Source: Ailurus styani (lineage: Eukaryota > Chordata > Mammalia > Carnivora > Ailuridae). Taken from it: DNA of 64,000 nucleotides. Positions 56,100 through 64,000 of this stretch are shown piece by piece. Positions within the stretch are counted from its first letter, which is position 1. Each line of letters begins with the position of its first letter. The notes beneath the pieces were generated by a model. It searched no databases, was not told the origin of the DNA, and saw only the letters and a list, made by a program, of their open reading frames with translations. Both the position numbers and the translations under genes were made by a program. The DNA lies in the NCBI GenBank assembly GCA_002007465.1, contig LNAC01000688.1:310929-374928 (forward strand), read 5' to 3'.

Positions 56100-58685
56100 G
56101 TGCCATTAGCAGGCCACATATGTTAAAGAATTCCCAAATTTTGAAAGCAAATGAGTGATAATCATAGACAAATAAATCCAGGGAACACCACAGCCTGAAA
56201 TGCAAGAAAGACAACTCCTGGGAAACTTCTTACCATCAGATAAGAGAAGTCAAGAAGCTAAAGGAGTTGCACTCAAGAAGATAAACCTTGCTTTTCCTCA
56301 CTTCTTGCTCACACAAGGGAGCTGTCCGCAAGGGCTTTTGACCAAAGGCCAGGTAAGAGGGAAATTGCTACTGCCTAAGGGTGGGGGGGAGAGCAGGATA
56401 ATCTCCACACCCAGAGGAAAAGCTGTCACCCTGTGTCCTGTCTACCACTACCTCAGCAGGCAGGTTTTAGCATCTAACAGGCAGTTAAGCAGGAATTTAC
56501 CAAAACAGAATAATTAAAACTCACTGAGATTTGAAATTCAACTAATAATATGAAAGAAGCCAAAATCAACAAAAAGGATATCTGAAAGCTGAAGAATTCA
56601 TGCCTTTGAAGACATTTAGAGAATATTGCATCTGGTTTACAAATTACCAGATAAAGTCAAGAGAATTGGAGAATATATCTCTAAAACTCAGATTTAAAAG
56701 ATTTAACAGACAGCATTCTAGCAGAATGAATACAGCTGATGAGTCAACTAGTGTGTTCGTACCTGAATCGAAGTAACTTTGCTATAGTGCAGCACAAACT
56801 GAGTTGTGATATATCAAAGAACGAATTGAGAAAGAATAAAATCTAGACTGTCATGTGAATACAATAACAGGTATTTTAGATGGCCAAATTTTTGTATTCA
56901 AGAAATTTAGCATTTAGTTGACAAAATGGAATTAATACACCTGCAAAAATGTTTGTTTTTTTTTAATGTGGGGGCTTCAAGCCCCCAAATGGTAGTATAA
57001 ATGATGGTATCTTTTAAAACCCCAGGGACATGTTCTTATGCCTGCTAGATTTGAGGAAGAAATGTCTTCAAGGTCCTCCATCTATTAGTTGCATTGTGAA
57101 GATATCATGAGTCTTTTATAGAAAACCTCTATTATTTCTGTCACACGACCCCAAAGCATGTTTCATATCTGCTTATATTTACAGCAGTCAGTGGAAACCA
57201 GCCACAAATGAACACTGGATGCATGTTTTTGAAATGGTAATACATTGTATGGAAAAAGTGAATGGGAGAAACAGCAGCAGAGAAGAATGTGGGGGGCAGG
57301 GAATACCTTTGCAGAGTCAGACTTTCATCTCAGGGAGACCTAAGGGCCACTCACCAGGAGAATGATTTTTCTTTGCCCATGTCTTCTGTCAGGATGCAGA
57401 CATAATTTGGTGATGTATTTGTCTCTTGATGTGCTATCTTAAGAACAATTCTCCAAGGGAAATTTAACCTGCTGTGTCTGATCATCTTAACTCACTGGCA
57501 GAGTCTTTCCTCTGAGGACTTTAATGCCCACGAAGCTGACAGAACCTTTCCAATCAGTGAGCAGGGGCTCCTACTTGCTCTAGAAATCACACAAAGACAA
57601 CTTCAAAGGACCCGTGTTAAAGTAAAATATTAGGACTTTAAGATATTTGAATGGTGCCTTAGTCAGAGCCATTGGTCCATTCCCTCCCTTATTTTACATT
57701 CTGTGCAGCTCTTGTTCATTAAATATCACTGAATGCGCCCAACAGCTCTTTAGGAGATCAAATGTCTGAATGGGAAAGATCATTAAAAAGTGATTTGTGT
57801 CTATGAAACCAGGAAATAATCCTGCTAAATAGAGAGAACCACATAGGGTGAAAAGCGTACACCCTCATTCATTTTGTAATTTGGGTTGTTAGAAACATTT
57901 AATATTTCACGGAATGGTGTGTAAAAAAAAAATAATCTGTGGGCCTCATCACCCTAAAATTCTCCTTCAAACACAGCTCAGTTTCTTCCCAGATAGTGTG
58001 GTGTCAGTGAAGGAGCTATGAGAGAAGCCAGATCTGTAAGCAACCTATTTCTGAGGAAGTTTCAAGCAGTTTAAGAAACAAAATTTAAGAAATGTTGCTT
58101 TCCAACTATAGAAGGAATTTTTTTCTCCAAGTGGTCATAGACCATTAGGTTCCATCTTCTGCAAGGCATGGGGACTGCTAGGGGGCAGGGGCAGGACCCA
58201 GAGAAGTAAACATCTTATTCACAAGATCACGATTATGAATCTAAATGTAATTGGAAATAGATGGGGAATGTAAAGCTCAGTCTACCGCATCTCGTGACAA
58301 TAACTGGGGCATGGAGGATTTTCTGATGCCTAAGGGATGTTGAAAACACTAAACCTTGTTTGTAAGCATATAGAGTAGGAGACTGGGATGGTTTTTTGGA
58401 GTCGTAGAATTCAATTAGAATTCTTCTGCCGCTTATTACTTATTAGACCTAGGGTAATGTCAGTAGACTGACTGTCTTTCTCTAAGTTTACCATTATTAG
58501 GACAGTTTTCTAGTATAGTGTATATAAAATCCCTCGCACAAGAATGGTACATAAAAGTCACTGAAAGATTGCTAGCAATATGAGAACAGGGGGCGGGAGA
58601 AGGGGTAGCATTTGTAATGATTGTGGTTTAAAGGAATAAAAGATGCCAATAACATCTCTATGATGGTAAATAAATTGTCACTTCC
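56100..58685. other. Unassigned stretch, longest without a clear interspersed repeat
   Basis: About 2.6 kb with no Can-SINE, L1, L2 or MIR that I can recognise. A 105-codon plus frame (56,200-56,517) is unsupported. There is a GC hairpin at 56,970-56,986 (GGGGGCTT and AAGCCCCC arms). The block at about 57,430-57,930 is complex unique sequence. Confidence 0.45.
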
Positions 58686-58689
58686 TTCA

Positions 58690-59330
58690 GTATTACTCTT
58701 AATCTGATCCCACATATCTTTCTTGTCTTATCTCACAATATTTTGCATATAAAAATCTGTCTCTTCAGTTGATCTCCTTTGTCACTAGAAATGTCCTCCA
58801 TTTTCCAAACAAAATATGGCTCAAACTGATCTACCAACTGAACTGCCCATGCTCTCTCTTCTCTGCTTTTTGTTCAAATCAAATGAAGCCTTCTCATGAA
58901 CTCATCTGCTACATTGCTCAACAAAAGAGCTTTCTGGACACTCACTGCTCATCATATACCTAACATCTGGTGTGTTGTGACACCTGTAGACCTTTTAATA
59001 GTCAGCTAGATTTTTTTTAAAGGTTATTTATTTATTTATCTGACAGAGAGAGAGAGAGGTCACAAGTAGGCAGAGAGGCAGGCAGAGAGAGAGGAGGAAG
59101 CAGGCTCCCCACTGAGCAGGGAGCGCGGTGAGGGCCTCCATCCCAGGACCCTGAGATCATGACCTGAGCCGAAGGCAGAGGCTTTAACCCACTGAGCCAC
59201 CCAGGTGCCACAATAGTCAGCTAGATTGCCAGCTTGTTTAGTGTGGAAGCTACGTTGTATTAGTTATGTCCCCTAAAGTGGCAAGTTTAGTAAGAAATAG
59301 TCTATTGTTTTTCTTTCATTGATAAATAAA
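58690..59330 (+). mobile_element. L2-like LINE fragment (plus), split by a SINE
   Basis: AACTGAACTGCCCATGCTCTC and TCATGAACTCATCTGCTACATTGC precede the SINE. GATTGCCAGCTTGTTTAGTGTGG after it recalls the 'gcaaggactgtgtc' part. Moderate match only. Confidence 0.4.
59013..59211 (-). mobile_element. Can-SINE, young (minus), perfect 16 bp TSD
   Basis: TTATTTATTTATTTATCTGAC, GATCATGACCTGAGCC, inverted head ACTGAGCCACCCAGGTGCCAC. TSD AATAGTCAGCTAGATT is identical at 58,997-59,012 and 59,212-59,227. Confidence 0.98.
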
Positions 59331-59698
59331 TATGGCAATTGGTCACAAGACTTTAAATTCTTGTCAGTAACTTTTTCTTTTGAAAAGTAGGAAACTATTT
59401 TTCAGCATCAAAAATTCAATTTTTCTTTCATTTTTTTCATAGAATCATGCATTTTTAAAAAATTCTTTCACAACAATTCATTCATTGTGTCAGCTTGGAA
59501 CCATATTAATTGTTGTGAAAATATTGGTAAAAAGACCAACAGAGTTCATACCGTTGGGACACACAAAGCCAAATTAATCAGACCTATAAACAGTCAGCTA
59601 CACTAAAGTGAGGTAAGTGTCTCAGTTGAGAGGTACAAAACCAAAAGTAGCCCTTGGGTGGAACAGAATAAGATGGGTATGTAGAAAGAAAAACTAAA

Positions 59699-59729
59699 TG
59701 ATAGATAGATGATAGATGATAGATGATAG

Positions 59730-59768
<39 letters not shown>
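59699..59768. repeat. (GATA)n short tandem repeat
   Basis: GATAGATGATAGATGAT-type degenerate start followed by about ten pure TAGA units. Its reverse strand gives the Ser-Ile-Tyr-Leu-rich artefactual frames at 59,584-59,956. Confidence 0.95.
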
Positions 59769-60034
59769 TGAATGGAAGGAAAGACACAGACATATAGACA
59801 GATATTTTTAAAAAGTATTGTCTGATACTCTTCACTCTTTCCTTCAGATGTAGGTTTCCACCTGGAGCCATTGCTTTTCACTCTGAAAATTGTTCTCAGC
59901 AATTCTCGTGGTCCATGTCTGACACAGATAAATCTCTCCACTTTTGTCTGAGGCAAAATGCAATTATTCCACCTTCATTTTTTAAAATCAAATTTGTGAA
60001 GTATAGTTGTACATACATTAACATTTTCCCAAAC

Positions 60035-60239
60035 TTTTTTTAAAGATTTTATTTATTTATTTGACAGAGAGAGACAGTGAGAGGGGGCACACAAGCAGGA
60101 GTAGCTGCAGGCAGAGGGAGAGGGAGAAGCAGGCTTCCCACTGAGCAAGGAGCCCAATGAGGTAGGGCTCATCCCAGGACCCTGGGAAAATGACCTGAGC
60201 GGAAGGCAGATACTTAATGCCTGAGCCACCCAGGTGCCC
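60035..60239 (-). mobile_element. Can-SINE (minus)
   Basis: TTTAAAGATTTTATTTATTTATTTG, GACAGAGAGAGACAG and inverted head GCCTGAGCCACCCAGGTGCCCC. The ACTGACTGAGCC part is shortened to ATGCCTGAGCC. TSD unclear. Confidence 0.94.
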
Positions 60240-60270
60240 CAAAATGTCCCTATACTTTAATGAATTGGGA

Positions 60271-60345
60271 TACACACACACACACACACACATATATGTG
60301 TGTGTGTGTGTGTATTTATATATATATATATGTATATATATATAA
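60271..60345. repeat. (CA)n-(TG)n-(TA)n composite repeat with inverted symmetry
   Basis: About ten CA units lead through ATATAT into about nine GT units, then (TA)n. The CA and GT arms are reverse complements around a TATATA centre. Confidence 0.95.
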
Positions 60346-60910
60346 TGTAAACAACCCAAAATCAAGATATAGCATTTGTAATGAAAATTCCTTTGTACCC
60401 CAACCCAGTCAAGAAACTATGCCTCAGACAAACACTAACCTGCTTTCTAACTAGAAATTTAAATTCTTTTCCTAGAGTTTCAAAGAAAATATAATCATAT
60501 AACATGTATAGGTTGGTGTCTGTTTTCTGTTGTTGACTATAATATTTCTGAGATTCGTTAGTGATGTTAGCATTAACAAATTCCAGTGGATCCTTGTTTT
60601 TATGGCTGAGTAGTATCCTATTGTGTGAATATACAATAGGTTGTTTCTCCATTTCCTTGTTGGTGAATTTGGGTCCATTTTTTAGCAGTTTTGGAAAGAG
60701 CTTCTGTTTGTGTGCAAGTGTTTGTGTGGATATGTTTTCAATTCCTTTCAGTATACCTAAGAGTATAATTGCTAGCTTGTAGGATAACTGAATATTACAT
60801 CTTACTAGAAACTGTTAAACTAGTTTCCAAAGAGATTGTATTGGTTTACAATTCACATTACCCCAGCAATGCTGCTACACATAACTGTGAGAAAGTTCTA
60901 TCTAATACTT

Positions 60911-61510
60911 TCAAAAACTGGATCTACTTATATTGACTGACTTATATTGACTCCACTTGAATATAAATTTTTGACAACATGCCAGACACTGTACGCAAAT
61001 GAATAGTAAAGACTGGAATAAATACATTTACCTCCAAAAAAGAGCACCTACTTTCTTTTTGCAGTATTGTGTGAGGATGGGTCAGGCTTCAAATAGTTTG
61101 ATGGCAGGATTACGACTCTCCCTTCAAAAGATATGGGATTTAAGCACTGGTGAGTCCCCAGAGAGTTATTTATTTCTAAAAGATAAGTCATTAACTTTCT
61201 GAACTATGGGACATCTCTGCTTTTTAGCTTGGCTACTTGCTTCTGGGGTCACTGGGCAGTTCTTTTTATTCTACAGGCATATTCCTAGTCTCTGATCCAT
61301 AGGATATTTTGATCCATATTATCGTCCTGCCTCTAGGCTCTGGCAGTCATTGTCATGCACTTAAAAGACTTTTTGCTACTGAAGATGGTTGCAGATTTAT
61401 CATCCCCTTCCCTCAGCACTGGTGTCCTTCTCCCATTAGGGGAAGGCCTGTGCCAAAGAGAAAGAAGTTGGTTGTTGTGTGTAGACTTATTTTATAGCTA
61501 GGACTCTTTA
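60911..61510. other. Unassigned stretch containing an exon-like segment
   Basis: Outside the splice-like segment at 61,065-61,149 nothing is recognised. Confidence 0.4.
61065..61149 (+). other. Exon-like segment with consensus splice sites (unproven)
   Basis: ACTTTCTTTTTGCAG ends at 61,064 and CTG/GTGAGT starts the donor at 61,150, giving an 85 bp segment with one open frame (YCVRMGQASNSLMAGL...). I recognise no protein. Chance occurrence or a non-coding RNA exon are both plausible. Confidence 0.2.
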
Positions 61511-61515
61511 GGATT

Positions 61516-61543
61516 TCTCTCTCTCTCTCTTTCTCTCTCTCTC
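61516..61543. repeat. (CT)n repeat
   Basis: TCTCTCTCTCTC with a TTTC interruption. Confidence 0.9.
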
Positions 61544-61750
61544 ACTGATGTCATGATCCAATCTCATTAATTTTGTTATTTCTTCTACATTATCATGTGT
61601 GATGAGGAAGTGTTCTTGAATATGCAGAATACTATGTATGAATACAGCATAGAGTCAAGAAATGAACACCTGAAAGAATATAAACTGCCCCTGTGTCTAT
61701 CCAGCTCTGGCCTTGACCAGCTCTACACAGTGCAATGAGCTACTGTCCTG

Positions 61751-61783
61751 CAAACCAAACCAAACCAAACCAAACCAAACCAA
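61751..61783. repeat. (AAACC)n pentanucleotide repeat
   Basis: Six AAACC units. Immediately followed by an (AAC)n/(AAAC)n run at 61,786-61,838. Confidence 0.95.
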
Positions 61784-61839
61784 TGACAACAACAACAACA
61801 ACAACAAAAACAACAAAAACAAACAAACAAACAAAAAAC

Positions 61840-62400
61840 ACCAGAGGAAGGAACCCACGGGGCTCTCAGAAAGAATGTAACAAAGAATGTAACAAAAATG
61901 AACTCACCTTTTTCAGAAAGAATTAACTCACATCAACAAATATGAAGACAGTGTCTTCTCTGAGTCAGGTCTTGTGGTAAATGCTGAGGGAAAAAAAAAA
62001 GGAATCAATGTAGTCACTTGCTTGAAGGAGGAGAGGCTGACATAGAAGTCATGGCACCATGATACTACATACTGGAGCCCAGGAGAAGGACATCTTCCCA
62101 CGTCCCCCACCCTGAGCAAATCATAGAAGTCTTTCTGGGGTAATGTTGACTCTGTTAATTAATCTGAACATTGAGTAGTAGGTGAAGAAGTAAGAAGAAC
62201 AAAGATGAGGGGATTTGCAGAAAGAAAGACACCCAAAAAAGCCAGTGTTTTTTCCAAGGATGTTTTGACTATGTCCATCTCACATCCTCTACCTCAGAAC
62301 AGGACATGATCTTTCACTTTGTAGCCTATGACCAGGGCCCTACCTAAGCACTACTGTACTTGAGTCCACATGTTAACTGTCTGCCTTGCAGTAGTGGTAA
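61840..62400. other. Unassigned non-coding stretch
   Basis: A short direct duplication GAATGTAACAAA/GAATGTAACAAA occurs at about 61,873-61,896. No gene recognised. Confidence 0.45.
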
Positions 62401-62404
62401 CTGG

Positions 62405-62520
62405 TATAATCTACTGTCATTTCAGTGTGCCAATATATGAATCCCAATTTTACACCAGAGAAAATGGAGACTCAAAGAAGGTCACATAGCTGATAAGTGG
62501 CAAACCTGGAATTTGAAAGC
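62405..62520 (-). repeat. MIR SINE fragment (minus)
   Basis: CCAATTTTACACCAGAGAAAATGGAGACTC, GGTCACATAGCTGATAAGTGGC and AAACCTGGAATTTGAAAG match the inverted MIR core. Confidence 0.75.
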
Positions 62521-63160
62521 TTATCTGCCCAGTTGTCTCAGCAACAGCCTCTGTCGCTGGGCTTGGATCTCCCCCTACTCTTGCTATCTTTTCTACAACT
62601 GGAATACCTGGAACATTAAACCTAGATCTTCGCTGCGTTCTTTTCCAAGAGCCCCATGGATTCCTACCGATAGCCTGCGGAGCATCCCTTTGCAACAATG
62701 TATCTAATTCCTGATTTGTAGTCCTGGGGGTGGAACCCACTCGCCACTAATTGATCAACGATTTTAATGTGACTCTCCACAAATAGAGAACTTGAGTCCT
62801 ACGCAGTTATCCTTAAATATAAAATGAAACTTTTGCACTAGATTAGCTAGAAAACGTTTTGCAGTTTTTAAATAAGTATATTATTGTAATAACTTATAAT
62901 AGCTATGATAGGAAGTCTTTATTTATTGAAAAGACTGCACCATTTCTTTGCTTCTGAGGAAAAATGACTCTCATCCTTAATGTGCAGCAGAATTCTAATT
63001 ATCTGATTCCTTGGACTCTGGTTTCTCAGAACTGTACACCTACAGTGTCTCTCTCTTCCAGTCCAGAGCCAAGCTATGACAACCTCATGCCTCATTCAGT
63101 GTCTTCCTCTGGGACACCAACTGCTTCATTCAGCAGCATCTGGAGTCTGAGAAGTTAGTG
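62521..63160. other. Unassigned non-coding stretch
   Basis: Overlapping frames on both strands at 62,450-62,740 extend from the MIR and are unsupported. Confidence 0.45.
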
Positions 63161-63164
63161 CACA

Positions 63165-63318
63165 TCAACAAGAATCACATCAACTGGGAACTTGTTAGAA
63201 ATGCAAATTCTTAAGTCTCATCCCAGAAGTACTGATTCACAAACTCTGGGGGTGGATCAAACAATTTATATTTTAATAAACCATCCAGATAATTCTGATG
63301 GCAGCTAGAGAAACACTT
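63165..63318 (-). mobile_element. MER5A-like hAT MITE (minus)
   Basis: GGAACTTGTTAGAAATGCAAATTC, CATCCCAGAAGTACTGATTC, CAAACTCTGGGGGTGG, AACAATTTATATTTTAATAAACC and GATAATTCTGATGGCAGCTAG track inverted MER5A over most of its length. Confidence 0.82.
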
Positions 63319-63650
63319 GTATAAAGTGTAACAAGCACTATGATTCCTTTATAGGTAGGCAGAACTGTGAAAGACTAGAAGGACCATATCATCTAAAATC
63401 TGGAGGTGTTAGAAAGCTTTTGAAAGGAGATGATACTGGAGATAAATTCTGAATTTAGCTATGGAGAGGTGAAACTGACAGAATATTCTAGAAGAAATGT
63501 ACACAGGAAGACCATATAACTTCCTAAATTAAAACAAGACATAAAAAGAGAGAAAGAAAATTAAAAACAAGACATAAAATGAAGTACAACAAGAGATGAG
63601 ACTAGAATATTGGTCAGGAACTTCGTCATGACAAAAAGAAAAACAACATG
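63319..63650. other. Unassigned A-rich stretch
   Basis: No gene. A partial internal repeat (AAAACAAGACATAAAA twice, about 63,531-63,546 and 63,564-63,579). Confidence 0.45.
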
Positions 63651-63670
63651 GTAAGTATGGGTGTATTTTT

Positions 63671-63760
63671 CTTCTCCCTGCTGAGGCTCAATCCCAGGAC
63701 CCTGAGATCATGACCTGAGCCCAAGGCAGACACTTAACTGACTGAGCCACCCAGGCGGCC
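63671..63760 (-). mobile_element. Can-SINE, 3'-truncated and internally deleted (minus)
   Basis: Keeps the inverted head GACTGAGCCACCCAGGCGGCC and GATCATGACCTGAGCC. CTCCCTGCTGAG is joined directly to GCTCAATCCCAGG, skipping the usual intervening bases, and the (TC)n tract and A tail are missing. AAGTATGGGTGT (63,653-63,664) and AAGTATGTGTTT (63,762-63,773) may be remnants of a TSD. Confidence 0.88.
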
Positions 63761-63774
63761 AAAGTATGTGTTTT

Positions 63775-64000
63775 CAAGAGGTTCCTTTGTCTCCAGTTCA
63801 TAGGAAAGGTGGATATGACAGACATAGAAGCAGGTTGAGAATCAGTCCACCAGTGAAGAACCAGAGTGGTAGCAGTGGGGAGTGTGAGGAGTTACCAAAT
63901 CAGGAGATTGTTAGAAGGTAGCGTGAACAGAACTGATTTTGCATTGACTTCTGATTTTTGGAATTACAACATCAGTCACTAAGTTAAGAGCCTTAGTTAG
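63775..64000. other. Unassigned, possibly ancient repeat
   Basis: ACCAGAGTGGTAGCAGTGGGGAG recalls a widespread old repeat phrase ('atggtagcagtggagatgg'). No gene. The window ends here. Confidence 0.35.

Larger units (their letters stand above)
59985..60910 (-). mobile_element. Old L1M 3' UTR to ORF2 end (minus), split by a SINE
   Basis: AATCAAATTTGTGAAGTATAG, ATACATTAACATTTTCCC before the SINE. Afterwards TTTTTATGGCTGAGTAGTATCC, TTGTGTGAATATACAATAGG, TTTGGGTCCATTTTTTAGCAG and TTTCCAAAGAGATTGTATTGG. Same broad type as the element at 43.6 kb. Confidence 0.72.

Noticed and set aside
56200..56517. 105-codon plus-strand frame
   Set aside because: No recognisable domain or family and low-complexity Lys/Leu/Gln composition. 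Likely chance or relic of an unidentified repeat.
59584..59956. Two overlapping minus-strand frames rich in Ser-Ile-Tyr-Leu
   Set aside because: Produced by the (GATA)n microsatellite.

Overview
The window is gene-poor nuclear DNA from a caniform carnivore, most likely a mustelid (ferret, mink or stoat group). The diagnostic marker is the tRNA-Lys-derived Can-SINE. I find 27 copies, 13 on the plus strand and 14 on the minus strand. The youngest carry the mustelid-style head (GGCGCCTGGGTGGCTCAG followed by GTTAAAGCC...CTGCC), a (TC)n tract, an AATAAA-rich tail and 10-19 bp target-site duplications (TSDs). The base composition is AT-rich, there is no CpG island, and every open frame over about 60 codons is either repeat-derived or has no supportable protein similarity. 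I therefore annotate no protein-coding gene and no functional RNA gene. The window could be intergenic or sit inside a very large intron.

Layout. From 1 to 3.6 kb the sequence is mostly unassigned, with a MIR. An old HAL1/L1-like segment with two SINEs covers 3.85-6.15 kb. From 6.2 to 15 kb there are SINEs, a 139 bp (GGAA)n purine tract, a GATA array, MIRs and old L1 pieces. From 14.9 to 17.3 kb a MaLR-type LTR, an L2 with a young SINE, and an L1 split by an LTR-like insert lie back to back. Degenerate L1 ORF2 lies at 17.5-18.95 kb, and a perfect 20+20 bp AT palindrome at 19.84 kb. From 21.1 to 23.6 kb there is a SINE cluster, a hAT element split by a SINE, and an inverted L1 piece. A clean 3'-end L1 insertion lies at 25.7-26.3 kb. 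A GATA array, an MLT1-like LTR, an L1ME-like 3' end and two SINEs nested at one site occupy 29.3-32 kb. The best-preserved element is a twin-primed L1 at 33.2-35.1 kb. From 35 kb to the end, SINEs, L2, MIR, MER5-type hAT elements and old L1 fragments are scattered between unassigned stretches.

The two most consequential observations concern assembly. Single N characters at 33,437 and 41,399 each mark a hidden fault. At 41.24-41.40 kb a 155 bp block is an exact copy of 37.95-38.10 kb. It replaces the tail of a SINE whose true TSD resumes immediately after the N, so I read it as a mis-join through SINE tails. At 33,437 the N stands where roughly 200 bases of L1 3' sequence should be.

No novel functional system is visible. 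The interest lies in retrotransposition mechanism (twin priming, nested insertions at one target site, a SINE with an internal duplication), in secondary-structure-forming DNA, and in a few unique stretches that could be conserved elements or exons but cannot be proven so from sequence alone.
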